Positions 12,067 to 24,200 are shown, numbered from the stretch's first letter. The stretch: 64,000 bases of DNA from Megamerina dolium (GCA_963854835.1 OY978525.1:57905855-57969854), one strand, 5' to 3'. Translations and numbers: made by a program. The notes: generated by a model from the letters alone, not told the origin.

Positions 12067-14957
12067 TTACGTTCTAATATTATTCTTATGGATAATTCTA
12101 TTCCTACTGTATATTCTAACCTTATTCCCTAAATCTTCCTTTACCTTTTGTTTCTTGAATCTCGGTTGGAGTTTATTCCTCTGGCCTATTAGTTTCTCAT
12201 AAATTATGTCGCCATCTTTGTATGTTTTTACATTACTTGGGCCATTTCTATTTAACATTTTTTCCTGTGCCTTTTTTAGCTTTCTATAAGTATCACTATG
12301 ATCGATTTTATTAAAAATAATCTCCGATGGTTTTTGATCAATTACTGAGTGAATAGTTTCGTTTTACTGCTGTACCGCCCTAAAGAAACATTCAACGTCG
12401 TCTATTAATTTGTATTCTTCTTTTAAACAGCGGGCTATTTCAACTAATGTCAACTAAATCCGATTTATCTTCGATATGCTTTATAATGAGGAATTTGGAA
12501 TAAGGATCAATGCAAGTCATGAATTTCAAATTTTGCGCGTAAAATATATCGATATTTAAATACTCCCCCTCCTTCTTTGGAATTGGAGCCTCTCCAATTT
12601 GTGTTCTTTGAGGATGTCTATTGTATTTATTTTTATTACAGATTCCGCAGCTTCGGACATGTTGTTTAAAATCAGGAATCATGTGAGGCCAGTAGTATTG
12701 CTTACAAATTTGTAAATAATTTTCTTTGTAGCTTCTGTGAGCTCTAATGTGAGTTTGAACAATAATTGATTGTTGATCGTCCTTATTTGTAATGTCTATT
12801 GGAAAAGATCTTGTATAGACAAATTTTATAGTGAAAATGTTTTTAATGGTTTCTTTGAACACATAAAGATCCTCTGGTGTACAATATATACCGGTTACTA
12901 TATTTGGCCTCAAATATTCTTTTAAAATTGTTAATAAATTTTCCTTAGTATCAAATTCTATTATGTGTCTTGTCCTGTTAAAAGTTGTGACTGATTCGTG
13001 AATGGTAAATGTATTTTTTGATAGGAGAATTTGTTGCTTAAATTCATTTAGTGGTTCCTTTGTCTCTATTATCGTTAAATTATCACTGCTTTCAATCGAG
13101 TGCTGCGTTTCCAAGATTGATTCGGTCGCAGACAAGTGGTTTAACCATTGTCTTGAAAAGGCGTCGGCCACTACATTGGCCGTGCCAGGTTTATATATCA
13201 TTTTCGGTGAGAACTCTTCTATAAAAGCTCGCCACCTTTTTATTTTAGAGTTTGGATTTCGATTTGAAACAGCGAAAGTCAATGGCTGATGGTCAGTATG
13301 GATTTCTAAATTACACTCCGTATAAATAATTTCTTAGATTTTTTAGCGACCACACAATTGCGTAGAGTTCTTTCTCATTTGTCGCATAATTTTGTTCTGT
13401 AGAATTCAAGGTTTTTGAGGTAAATGTAATGGGTTTTCCTTCTTGACTCAGTACAGCTCCTACTGCTACCTCTGAGGCGTCTGTAGTTAATATGAATTTT
13501 TTGTTGAAGTCGGGTTGTGCGAGTTCAACTTGGTGGGTAAGTAAATCCTTAAGCTTTTGAAAGGCTGATATTCCTTATTCATCTAATTGAATTTCTGTTT
13601 TCTTTGACACGTATTGAGAAACTCTGCCATTCTCGCCTGCTAAATGTTTTGTTAATGGTTTCGCTATGCTTGCGTAATTTTTGACGAATTTACGATAATA
13701 TCCTACAACTCCAAGAAAGCTTCTCAACTGTCTAAGCGTTTTGGGTAGAGGATAATTTTTTATTGCATCTATTTTGTTAGGATCGGTTTTTATGACACCG
13801 TGGGCTATAATGTAACCTAAGAACTCGACTTCTTTTGCATAAAACTTTGATTTTTCTAACGAGATTTTCATATTTGCCTCTTTAAGCTTATTTATTATTA
13901 ATTTTAAATGCGAACTATGATTTTCTAAGGTATCCGAGTAAACGATAATATCGTCAATGTAGACATGACATATCCTACCTATAAATTCACGCAAAATGTT
14001 ATCCATTGCTCTTTGGAATATACTAGGTCCATTTTTAAGACCAAATGGCATACGCAAAAATTCATATTTTCCGTTATTAACGGAAAATGCCGTTTTTTCT
14101 ATATCTTCTTTTTTCATCAATATCTGGTAAAAGCCAGATTCCAAATCGATCGTAGAAAAGTACTTTGCCTTTCCAAGATTAGACAATATAACATTGCAAT
14201 CCGGAATAGGGTATTTATCCGATATGGTCTGTTCATTTAATTTTTTATAATCAATGACCATACGTAATTTTTGTGTACCGACGTCATTTGTACCCTTTTT
14301 TGGTACGACCCATATGGGTGAGTTATATGGGCTTTTACTCTCACGAATAATGCCATTTTTTAATAAATTTTTTATTTCGTCGTTGACGAAACTATTTGCA
14401 GAAAGAGGATAGGGATATTGCTTGCTCCATATGGGCGCTTCAGTAATTGTTCGGATTTCCGCTTTAATATCCGTTCGAAATGGCAAATTTAAATTAATAT
14501 TTGAATGAATGTTTGCTACATCCTCCCTTATTTTCCTATTTAGTGATTCCAAGTTTTCTTCATTTTTTAACTTCACTTCGATTCCTAAATCATTTTCTAT
14601 TTTATATAGGATATTTTCTGTATCCTTTTTTCCTTTCTTACTTGAATTATATAAGTTGTCTTCACTTAAAGACTCATTGCTGCCAAAATTTAAAAATTTT
14701 TCTGAATGATCACCACATTGTAGAATTCCTTTTTCAAATTTAAAATTAAAATTTTTTTAGAAAATTATACCCTATCAAGATGTCTGTTTCTAAATTGGGT
14801 ATTTCGTAAAACCTTTGTGTTATTCCGAATAATGTGGCTACATAAAAATGTTTAATAATCGTAAAACCATTTATGGTTCTCTTTTTTTTATTATAAGCTC
14901 CTCTTTGTTTTGAAATGTGTTCGGACTGCAGTAGCAACTAGTAGCACCGCTGTCAAT
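12067..14957 (-). pseudogene. pol: Errantivirus pol (protease, RT, RNase H, integrase), broken
   Basis: The protease motif IDSGATS begins at 14957 in a different frame from gag, so gag and pol overlap by a few bases as expected for frameshifted expression. A frameshift near 14930 and another near 14745 follow. Reverse transcriptase is open from 14576 to 13575 (SGFYQILM, FLRMPFGLKNGPSIFQ, YIDDIIVYS). A TAA at about 13577 interrupts the RT/RNase H junction, and a frameshift lies near 13320. RNase H end and integrase zinc domain (HIRAHRSYKENYLQICKQYYWP, CGICNKNK) are open from 13282 to 12440. Most of the integrase catalytic core is deleted at 12440-12456, where TCAACTA is repeated, and the C-terminus follows to 12067. 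The enzyme cannot be functional. Confidence 0.9.
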
Positions 14958-16165
14958 TAAAATTGTATATTTTCTTCCGGATCTTCCCCTTTTGACGATG
15001 AAGGGTAGTCCGGATTTTCCTCTAAAAAAGTGTCCTCATTAATGTTATTTATCCGCTGTGCTTTATGCTGCGGTTGATTACTAACTTGCCCGCTACCCAG
15101 TGGTCTCTTTTGGGCTTGCTGAGCATATTGCGTATTAAAAGGATATTGAAAATTTGGTCTCTGTTGATACTGATATCTTTGACCATTAAAACCATTGAAG
15201 TTTTGCCTTCTGTAACTATTGTGAGTAGGGGGGACGCGTTGTGTCGACGGGTCGACTTCCATTGGCTCAGGTCTGGAGCTTTTAATAAAATTTTGGTTAA
15301 AATTGTTGGCTTGATTTGAATTGCCTGGATTAAAATAATTTTGCCTATCTCCCCTAGGAAAACGCAAGACGTTTTGTGTCTGTTGTTTATTGTTGTAAAT
15401 TGGATTAGGTTTAACAAATTGTTGAGCGAAACTTGCTCTGACATGATTAGCCTCAAGCTCCTGGGCTTTAGCTAAAGCGTTTGGAAGGTCAACGGGCGAA
15501 ATTGAAAATAAAATATCGTTTAGAGGACTATTTAGTCCGGTTATGAACACGCGAAGGGCATATTGCCTATTTTTGCTATTTAATTCATTCGTAAGGGGGC
15601 TATTTGAACCATGCGTCATGATGGTTTTATTTATTAATAATGTTAACTTTTTGTTAACTTCATTGTAAAAATCTAACAGTGTTTTCTTTCCCTGCCTCAT
15701 AATGCTCAATTCCTGCTCAATGAGATGTACTGGCCGTTTGTCAGCATACGCAAAGTCGAGCCTGCTGACTATGGCATCAAAATGCAAAACAGTCCCATGG
15801 TTCGTGAGGACGTCATTTGCCTCGTTAACTATTTTGTTGCGCAAAATAGTGAGAGCCGCGAAATATTTCCTACTACCTTTTGTATATAAGCTTAATGAAT
15901 TATGAGCGGCTTCGCGCCAACTCACATACGTATTTTCTTTACCCGAAAATACTGGTAGCGATTTTATAACGTCTAAAGTTTCTTCACATATAATCCTTTC
16001 ATCTATAATTTGCTGAGTGTATTCTATTACTGTACTTCCTGAACTCAAATTTCCTACTTCAGTTTTAAGCCTAGTTATTTCTGCCATCAGTTCTGCTGTA
16101 CTTCTTGCAATAATCCTAGTGACTACATCCTCGGTCAATTGAGATGTCGAGCTACTTGTCGTCAT
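14957..16165 (-). CDS. gag: Errantivirus Gag, open reading frame
   Basis: This 402-residue frame is the structural precursor of the provirus. It starts at the first ATG after the leader (MTTSSSTSQLTED) and has a helical capsid-like region (about residues 70-260, with SLPVFSGKENTYVSWREAA near 88). A Gln/Asn/Arg-rich tail (about 265-375) and an acidic end follow. No CCHC knuckle is present, as usual for errantiviruses. The stop overlaps the start of the protease region of pol. No lesions are visible. Confidence 0.85.
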   Translation of the reverse strand: MTTSSSTSQLTEDVVTRIIARSTAELMAEITRLKTEVGNLSSGSTVIEYTQQIIDERIICEETLDVIKSLPVFSGKENTYVSWREAAHNSLSLYTKGSRKYFAALTILRNKIVNEANDVLTNHGTVLHFDAIVSRLDFAYADKRPVHLIEQELSIMRQGKKTLLDFYNEVNKKLTLLINKTIMTHGSNSPLTNELNSKNRQYALRVFITGLNSPLNDILFSISPVDLPNALAKAQELEANHVRASFAQQFVKPNPIYNNKQQTQNVLRFPRGDRQNYFNPGNSNQANNFNQNFIKSSRPEPMEVDPSTQRVPPTHNSYRRQNFNGFNGQRYQYQQRPNFQYPFNTQYAQQAQKRPLGSGQVSNQPQHKAQRINNINEDTFLEENPDYPSSSKGEDPEENIQF

Positions 16166-17122
16166 GGTTGCGAATAAATTAACTAGCTCGTCCAGTATGT
16201 AATTTCTTTAATTTAAATAATTAAAATATTTATTATACGAAATAATCAACTAATTAATCAACTAATTTTGTGTACAATATAATAATTAATTTTCCGTGAC
16301 AATAAGCTAAATTATTTAATTTTGGTTTTATTTTGATAAAATCACAATTTTCAATAATAAACTTAAACTTTACTTATCGCTGTCACTTCAGGTGTCTGCT
16401 TGCTGCTTTATCCTATTCGCCCACTTATTACTTGTATCACCGTGTGCTACTGTCTGTACGTTGATTTTGCTTTTCTTCCGTTGTTGTTCGCAGCAATTTT
16501 TCGCTTACATATTTATGCGCCCCTTGATAATATTTTTATTGAAATTTTAGTTCACTTTTCACGACGTGTAATCGTTTTATCCTTTTAACTTTGTCCACTT
16601 GTTGATTCTTTTGTAGAAGTTTATTTTACAAATATTTTCAAGGTTGTTTTAACTTGTTAATTTAAAATCTGTCTTTACGATTCGCATAATTAGATTTAAT
16701 TAGATTAATGTGGATTTAGTTTTTTTATTTTCGTTAAATTTCCTGTGATTTAATTATTTCTTATATTTTATATTTCCACGAATTTTTATTAAATTTTTTA
16801 TTGTTCTTTGTAAACATTTAATAAAATACCATATCACGAATTTATAATTAAAGTGAGAATTTATTATTTAAATTAAAATGCAAGAAACACCGTGCTCCTT
16901 CACTTGCAACTTTGTAACACTTTTGTGCGGATTTTTTGTTCAATTTTTAATCTCACTATTTGCTGTTCCTTTTTTGATTTATATTAATTTATATTTTTTG
17001 TTCCTTTAATTGATTAAAATTTTGGTTAAATTTTTAGTTGCGTTTTTTTGTTTTTTGGTTGGTTTATAATTTTATGGCACTCGCGTATCCTTACTATGTA
17101 TTTTCAGGATTTATTTTGCGTT
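16166..17122 (-). other. Errantivirus untranslated leader
   Basis: About 950 bp lie between the primer-binding site and gag. They are very AT-rich, with no coding frame. A leader of this size is usual for the group and may hold packaging, splicing or insulator-type signals, but I recognise none. Confidence 0.7.
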
Positions 17123-17140
17123 GCCCCACGTTGGGCGCCA
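17123..17140 (-). other. Errantivirus primer-binding site (tRNA-Lys type)
   Basis: On the minus strand TGGCGCCCAACGTGGGGC follows the 5' LTR directly. It is complementary to the 3' end of an insect tRNA-Lys, as in gypsy itself. Confidence 0.88.
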
Positions 17141-17411
17141 ATTATTTCTTACCGAACGGCGAAATCAAAAAAATATATTTTCACCTTGAGCTTAAGCTCA
17201 ACTTTATTTCTTCATCTTCAACTTAGAACTAACTCACAAAATTGCTTAATGCTAAACCTTTGCCAAAAATCCCTACCTACGTCACGTTGCACTAGCATGT
17301 GCTGGGAACCAACTTTCGCAACGCTTGCAAGTATTGCCTTGCGCGTGTGGTGTAATTCGACTGTTGCGACATTCCGCATTTGACACCTTGCAAAACGTGG
17401 GAATGTTTACT
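17141..17411 (-). repeat. Errantivirus 5' LTR
   Basis: Near-identical to 10262-10533. On the minus strand it begins AGTAAACATTCCCAC. TATA of the target duplication follows at 17412-17415. Close LTR agreement suggests a fairly recent insertion. Confidence 0.92.
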
Positions 17412-17436
17412 TATATATATATGTATATATATATAT

Positions 17437-17488
<52 letters not shown>
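17412..17488. repeat. (AT)n microsatellite
   Basis: Continuation of the array at 9905-10261, split by the errantivirus. It abuts the truncated 5' end of the RTE-like LINE. Confidence 0.95.
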
Positions 17489-17491
<3 letters not shown>

Positions 17492-19170
17492 GATGTCCAG
17501 AGTGTACTGAGCCTATGGAGGGAACACTTCTCCACGTTACTGAATGGCGATGCTACGCACAATTCCGCCAGTGGAGGAGAATGCCCGATAACCCCAATTA
17601 CAGATGATGGTGTTGATGTTCCACCACCCGACTATGACGAGGTTGAAACGGCCATTTTAAGGCTGAAGAACAACAAAGCTGCAGGTGCTGATGGCCTGCC
17701 TGCCGAGTTGTTTAAGACCGGAGGCGATGAGCTGCTCACCCGCATGCACCACCTCATAAGCAGAATATGGTCGGATGAAAGCATGCCTAATGATTGGAGG
17801 CTCAGTGTTCTCTGTCCTGTACATAAAAAAGGAGACCCCACAATTTGCGCCAACTACCGTGGAATAAGTCTCCTGAGCATCGCATACAAGGTTCTATCGA
17901 GCGTACTCTGTGAAAGATTGAAGCCTATGCTCAGCAACCTGATTGGACCTTATCAGTGTGGCTTCAGACCTGGTAAATCCACCATCGACCAGATTTTCAC
18001 ACTGCGCCAAATCCTGGAGAAGACCCAAGAAAAACAGATCGACACACACCACCTATTTGTTGATTATAAAGCCGCTTTCGACAGTCCGGTAAGGGATTAC
18101 CTCTACGCAACAATGTCTGAGTTCGGTATTCCTGCAAAGCTCATTCGACTTTGTAGAATGACACTGCATAACTCCCGTTGTGCAGTGAAAATTGGGAAGG
18201 ACCTCTCCGCACCGTTTAATACCGAACGGGGTTTCAGACAAGGTGATTCGTTATCGTGCGACTTCTTCAATCTTATTATGGAGAAAATAATACGAGCTGC
18301 TGATCTACGACATAATGGCACTATCTTCAACAAAAGTGTCATGCTGTTAGCGTATGCCGACGATATTGACATAATCGGCATGAACACGCGAGCAGTCAGT
18401 GCAGCATTCTCAAAGTTGGAAAGAGAGTCGCGTCGGATGGGTCTCACGGTGAACGAGGGCAAGACGAAGTATCTAGTGTCAACAAACAAAGAGTCCCGGC
18501 GTCTTGGACAGCACGTCACTGTTGACAACTACGCTTTTGAAGTAGTAAGGGACTTTGTCTATCTTGGAACCAGCATTAACAGCAGTAATGACGTCAGCTT
18601 GGAGATCATGCGTAGGATAACTCTTGCTAACAGGTGTTACTTTGGGCTGAGTAAGCAATTGAGAAGTCGAGCCCTCTCTCGAAGAACGAAAACTACACTC
18701 TACAAGTCTCTCATCATGCCTGTCCTAACATATGGCGCTGAAGCCTGGACAATTTCCACCTCGGATGAGCGAATACTTGGAGTTTTCGAGAGAAAAGTCC
18801 TACGCAAGATCTTTGGACCTATTTGCGTTGGTGGCGAGTACCGAATAAGGTACAACCATGAGCTGTACGAGCTGTATGCCGATATTGACATAGTAAAGCG
18901 CATCAAAATCCAGCGGCTGCGCTGGCTAGGTCATGTCGAGCGAATGGAAGAACACGCTCCAGCTAAGAAGGTGTTATATTCGGAACCCGATGGAGGACGA
19001 CGCAAAAGAGGAAGACCAAACCTCCGGTGGAAAGACCTAGTACTGGAGAACCTGACAGCGCTTGGAATTTCTAACTGGCGCCAGCTAGCGAGGACCAGAG
19101 ATGGCTGGCGAAGCATGTTATTTTCGGCCTAAATCGATATTCGGTTGTTATGGCCACATAAGTAAGTAAG
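17489..19170 (+). mobile_element. RTE-like non-LTR retrotransposon, 5' truncated
   Basis: The element keeps the reverse transcriptase and C-terminal region but lacks the endonuclease. After the stop codon only about 38 bp remain (ATTCGGTTGTTATGGCCACA) before a short tandem tail (TAAG)n that becomes (AT)n. The very short 3' UTR with a simple-repeat tail and the style of the RT motifs suggest the RTE clade. A second copy lies inverted at 26627-27822. Confidence 0.88.
17495..19132 (+). CDS. LINE reverse transcriptase, 5'-truncated but open
   Basis: The frame is open from the truncation point to the stop at 19130. It would prime reverse transcription at a nicked target. Visible are LKNNKAAGADGLPAELFK, ANYRGISLLSIAYKVLSS, QCGFRPGKSTIDQIF, DYKAAFDSP, RGFRQGDSLSCDFFNLI, the catalytic AYADDIDI box and a thumb region. 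The C-terminal tail carries IKIQRLRWLGHVERM and GRRKRGRPNLRWKD. No start codon of the full protein is present, because the endonuclease domain is missing. The part retained shows no stop or frameshift, so this copy may be young. Confidence 0.88.
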   Translation, partial: VQSVLSLWREHFSTLLNGDATHNSASGGECPITPITDDGVDVPPPDYDEVETAILRLKNNKAAGADGLPAELFKTGGDELLTRMHHLISRIWSDESMPNDWRLSVLCPVHKKGDPTICANYRGISLLSIAYKVLSSVLCERLKPMLSNLIGPYQCGFRPGKSTIDQIFTLRQILEKTQEKQIDTHHLFVDYKAAFDSPVRDYLYATMSEFGIPAKLIRLCRMTLHNSRCAVKIGKDLSAPFNTERGFRQGDSLSCDFFNLIMEKIIRAADLRHNGTIFNKSVMLLAYADDIDIIGMNTRAVSAAFSKLERESRRMGLTVNEGKTKYLVSTNKESRRLGQHVTVDNYAFEVVRDFVYLGTSINSSNDVSLEIMRRITLANRCYFGLSKQLRSRALSRRTKTTLYKSLIMPVLTYGAEAWTISTSDERILGVFERKVLRKIFGPICVGGEYRIRYNHELYELYADIDIVKRIKIQRLRWLGHVERMEEHAPAKKVLYSEPDGGRRKRGRPNLRWKDLVLENLTALGISNWRQLARTRDGWRSMLFSA

Positions 19171-19196
19171 TATATATATATATATATATATATATA
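19171..19196. repeat. Short (AT)n array at the LINE tail
   Basis: It follows directly on the TAAGTAAGTAAG tail. Bases 19197-19517 beyond it contain no recognisable gene. Confidence 0.9.
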
Positions 19197-19517
19197 GTAT
19201 TTCTGTCTTGTATACATGGTATGTACTATATACCTGTTTGTATGTATGCATATTAACTTATTATTTTAGTGTAATACTACAAGGTATTTGTAATTATATT
19301 TAAAATGGGTACAATAGGCATACAGCGGACGAACACAAAGAAAAAACGGTAACACGCAATGTTGCATATCTCTATGGCGGTGTGGTAATTGCAACATAAA
19401 TGATTTTAGGTATTCTATCATAAAAATGCTCATTAATGCAAAAATACATAGAGATGCAACCAACCTGCACCATTGGTTCACTGGTTTAATTTAAAAATAT
19501 ATTACATACTAACATAT

Positions 19518-19939
19518 TGTAACGAGTATCGATAGTTGGTTACTCATCACTATTTTGACTGACACTATTGGCAGCATCGACATGAATGTCAACAAAAAGA
19601 AATAAGTAATAACCAGAACAAGCCAACGAGAAAGAAAGAGAAGAATCTCGATAAAGGAAGATTCTGGGGTGTTGCCAACAGAGTATAAATAGAGCCAGTG
19701 TTGAGAAGTGAGAATCAATCTAATTCCGAACGTGATTGCGAAAACATTGATACAGAGGCAAAAGTTGCAAGTGCATTAGAGTGTTATTGTAAATAGTTGA
19801 TTGTAAATAGAGATTATTAAATAAATTGTTGCTGTATATAGTTGTATAGAATAAGTGTTGCAGTTATTATTAACAGAATCCAGTGATCGAACAAGGTAAT
19901 TCAAATAGAATTAAACGCTCACAGAAGAAAAACGTAACA
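19518..19939 (+). repeat. G1 copy 2, 5' LTR (422 bp)
   Basis: It runs from TGTAACGAG to ACGTAACA. TATCGATA (19527-19534) lies at its start. A TATA box (TATAAATAGAGCC) lies near 19684, and ATTAAATAAATTG later. The 3' LTR is 16 bp longer because of a short duplication of GATTGTAAA(T/C)AGAG. Confidence 0.92.
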
Positions 19940-19941
19940 AT

Positions 19942-19961
19942 TGGTGTCAGAAGTGGGATTC
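19942..19961 (+). other. G1 primer-binding site (tRNA-Leu type)
   Basis: TGGTGTCAGAAGTGGG begins two bases after the LTR and is complementary to the 3' end of a leucine tRNA. The same site follows the LTR of copy 3 (43511). Confidence 0.82.
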
Positions 19962-19968
19962 TGTAAAG

Positions 19969-21230
19969 ATGGTGAAAATTGACCAACTAAAAATGGACCA
20001 GCTTAAAAAGCTGTTGGTAGAGATGAATCTATCGTCATCAGGTGCAAAGGCGGAACTGCTGGTGAGGCTGAGGCAAGCTATGGAGGCTAAGGGAATTAAT
20101 GTAGAAGAACATGAGTTCTTCGAGGAAGCCGATATACAAGCAGTTGTGCACGCTGAGGAAGAGAGCAAAATAGATTCGAGTGGTCAACTCATGGATTTTA
20201 TGAAATCCATGATGCAACAACAGCAGCAGCAACCGTAAGGAATTAATGAGAAGTTACAAGAAAATGCGTCTCGCATTGACTCCAAGTTTCAAGAACATTC
20301 GGCTCGCCAAGAGGGCGTTATTAGTGAATTGCGTATGAAAATCCAAGAAGGTTCGTCTCGCCAAGAAAACTTCATTGGAGAATTCCAGAAGATAATTAAC
20401 TACAAACTTCAAAAAATTTCTGGGGCTATTAATGAGGAAGTTGCAGAACTAAAAGAACATGTAGATGAAATTTCCGGAGCCGTTAATGAAAAGGTTACAG
20501 ATCTGAAGGAACATGTAGATGATTTGGAAGATAACTTCGAGAAATTACAGCACGATCTCAACCAACTAAAAATAAATGGACCAGCCACATCAGTGATTCG
20601 AGATTCAAGCACAATCAAACTAAAGCCACCAACATTTGACGGAAGCACGCCATTCAATATCTTCAAGCTTCAATTCGAGACAACCGCTTCGAAGAATCAA
20701 TGGGATGATAGCGACAAGACAGAAAAAATATAGAAATATAGATCGCGAGTACAACGGAGTACTGAGAGCCTTCAGGAATTCGCTTCCGATATTGAGCGCT
20801 TATGTCATCTAGCGTTCTCCGGTAATTCGGAAGAGTTTGTCGAAAAAATAAAAATAGAGGCATTCATAAATGGCATACGTGGTGGAGAGACAAAGCGTGC
20901 CCTAGTCATGTCACCCAGGAATACATATGCCGAAACAGTCAGTAGTGCCTTGACGTATGCAGCCGCCAGTTTAATGTGTCGACCAATGCCACGGGTACGC
21001 TAATTAGAAACAGATACAACAGATCTGGTTGAAGCAGTGTGTCAGGCAGTAAAATCAGTAGTTCATCCTGAAGGAAGAACAACAGGTCGACGCGAAAACA
21101 AGTTTACTGGTAAGTGCTTCATATGCGACGAAGCGATCAAGATCGAATTCTCCAGGAAGACAAAATAAGGAGAATAAGGTGGATAGTGATCGCTCCACTA
21201 ACGCAAATCCATCGTTAAACTAAATCGAGT
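19969..21230 (+). pseudogene. gag: G1 copy 2 gag, broken
   Basis: The first 89 residues are open and carry the SAP-like segment (DQLKKLLVEMNLSSSGAKAEL). A TAA at 20236 stops them after a Gln run. The frame resumes through the coiled-coil part and PPTFDGSTPFNIFKLQFETTA to about 20725. There about 160 bp of capsid sequence, present in copy 3, are missing. The C-terminal capsid (ERLCHLAFSGNSEEFVEKIKIEAFINGIRGGETKRAL) follows. The zinc-knuckle region is deleted down to a remnant near 21110. Confidence 0.85.
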
Positions 21231-21261
21231 CAGTTCAGCGGGGCGTGAACTGACTCCTACA

Positions 21262-24200
21262 GTGGGAAGACCCATCATTCACATTTCACAACTGCAGCGT
21301 GTGCCAAATAGCTTGACTATTGATGGGAAATTGGACAATATGGAATTCATGTTAACCCTGGATACTGGTGCATCACATTCTATAATCAAGAGCGATTTGG
21401 TAAAGAGGTTTGAGCCTTTAATGGGAATAAAATTGCGTACAGCAACGGGTGAGGATGCACAAATTCTGGGTAGGATAAAGAAGCGAGTATCTATTGGAAA
21501 TTGTTACGACATCATCGATGACGTAATAATTGGTGTTGATTTTATGTTTGACAATGGGTTTACGTTAGATTTAAATCAACGGATACTACGCTATGCAAAT
21601 GTCGAGTTACCATTGAACATCGATTACAAGCGTAGTGGTAACATCAAACGAGTACTGGCATGTCAACGCCAAGAGGTTCCAGCAAAATCAGAAGCGGTGA
21701 TTTGGGCACAGATAAATGTGGATGATGGAACAGGCAAGTTGTGGTTAGTGGAAGCAGATAAAGAAATACAAAATAAAAACATCATACTTGGTAGGACGTT
21801 AGTGGAACCTAAAGAAAATGGAATAGTACCTGTGCGAATATTAATTCCAACTAATACATCTACAGAGTTGAAGAAAGGAATGGTTATTGGTCATTGCCAG
21901 GAAGTTACTGCCGTAGTAGACTGCGAAAAGGGTTCGTCGATGAAAAGTGGAAGATCAGGAACTGATAGAGCGGAATTAAAAGCGCAGATGGAAGAATGGG
22001 CAGGTGTTCTTACCAACCAGCAAAAAGAAAAGGCTTTGCAACTGTTGGAGAAGTACAGTTCAATCTTTTCTTCAAATGGAAAAACTGGAGGACGAACAAC
22101 CATCGTGAAGCATCACATTGACACCGGTCATTCTAGACCAATTCGTCAAACACCACGACGAGTTCCATTGGCCAAAAGAGACGAAGCCATTAAGCTGTTT
22201 TCCGATATGCAGAAACAAGGTGTTATTGAACCATCAGCGAGTCCATGGAGTTCACCAGTTGTGCTGGTAAAGAAGAAGGATTGAAGTACTTGATTCTGTG
22301 TTGATTACAGAAAGCTGAATGATATTACAAAAAAAGACAGCTATCCACTGCCAAGAATCGATGACACTCTGGACACACTATCTGGTTCGAAGTGGTTCTC
22401 AACTCTTGATTTGCAAAGTGGCTACTGGCAAGTGGAACTTAGTAAGGAGGACAAAGAGAAAACAGCTTTCAGTATTGCCGATGGTCTATGGCAATTTACA
22501 ATCATGCCATTTGGTTTATGCAATGCGCAAGCTACTTTCGAACGTTTGATGGAGCGTGTACTCAGAGGACTACACTGGAAAACGTGCTTGGTGTACCTCG
22601 ATGACATTCTCGTGATGGGAAAAGATTTTAACGACCACCTGGAAAAGTTGAAAGAAGTATTTGAGCGTATACAATCAGCAGGGCTTAAACTGAATATGAA
22701 AAAGTGTTCACTCTTCAGGCGAGAAGTTAAATATCTTGGTCAAAAAGTAACAACAGACGGGGTACATACCGACGAGGAGAAAGTAGCAGCAGTACAAGAA
22801 TGGCCTATTCCATCGAATCTTCACGAGTTAAGAAGCTTCCTAGGCTTATGTACCTACTATAGACGATTTGTTCCTGGATTTGCAAACATCGCCAGCAGTC
22901 TGCATGAGTTGACAAGAAAGAACAAACCATTTGTGTGGGGCGAGGAACAACAGAAAGCATTCGAACAGCTGAAAGAAAGACTCTGTTCAGCACCAGTATT
23001 AGCGTATCCAGTACCTGGTCAAAAGTTTGTGTTGGACACAGATGCTAGTGGCTATGGAATAGGTGGTGTGCTCTCTCAGATCATAGATGGGCAAGAAAAA
23101 GTAATAGCATACTACAGTAAAATCCTGTCGAAGCCAGAAAGAAACTACTGTGTCACTCGAAGAGAGTTACTCGCAATACTGGAATGTGTAAAGTATTTTC
23201 ATAAATACTTGTACGGTCAGTCATTTCATCTACGAACTGACCACGCAGCGCTAAGGTGGTTATTGCAATTTAAAAACCCAGAAGGACAATTGGCGCGCTT
23301 GATTGAAAGGCTGCAGAGTTATGATTTTACCATCGAACATCGTAAAGGAGGACATCACGGCAACGCGGATGCTCTATCTCGTCGTCCTTGCAAAATGGAA
23401 TGTAAACATTGTTCTCGAGTGGAAAGCAAGGAGAACATTTTCGACATACGACTTGCAAATATATTGCCGGAGGAGTCATGGACCACCGAACGAGTGCAAG
23501 AAGATCAGCGGAACGACTCAGATCTCGTAAAGATTATGGAATACAAGGAGCAGGGCATACGTCCAGATTGGCAAGAAATAGCTAATGAGAGTCCAATAGC
23601 AAAGGCATACTGGGTGCAGTGGCAAAGCCTGCACTTATGAGACGGATGTTTATTCCGAACATGGGAAAGTGAAGATGGAAAAATCACTTATGATCTTCTA
23701 GTGGTACCCAAGGCAAGAATAAAAGAAGTGATAGCTGAGTATCACAATGCCTCCAGTGGAGGGCATTTGGGAATCACCAAAACCGTCGAGAAAATAAAGA
23801 AACGATTTTATTGAGTTGGATGGTATGACCATGTCGCTGATTGGATTCGTAAGTGTAAGCAATGTACAATGGCCAAAGGTCCCACTAAGAAAAGTCAAGG
23901 TAAGATGCACCAATACACCGTGGGTGCTCCATTTGAGCGAATTGCTATGGACATAGCTGGGCCATTTCCAATAAGCAACGCAGGAAACAAGTATGTTCTG
24001 GTGGTTATAGATTACTTCAGTAAATGGCCTGAATTATACCCCATTCCAAATCAAGAAGGTAGTACAGTTGCGGATGTATTCGTGAACCAATGGATTACTC
24101 GTTTTGGTGTACCGATGGAGTTACACTCAGACCAAGGTCGAAATTTCGAATCAGTTGTATTCCAAGAGATATGCCGTATGCTGGGTATATACAAAACTCG

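Larger units (their letters stand above)
10262..17411 (-). mobile_element. Errantivirus (gypsy-type insect endogenous retrovirus), near full length
   Basis: A 7.15-kb provirus on the minus strand has two LTRs of about 271 bp with the errantiviral AGT(T/A)AAC...AATAAT ends. It carries a primer-binding site matching tRNA-Lys, gag, a broken pol, an open env and a purine tract. The 4-bp direct repeat TATA (10258-10261 and 17412-17415) flanks it, in line with the family's preference for alternating TA sites. It interrupted an (AT)n array adjoining an RTE-like LINE. Confidence 0.93.
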
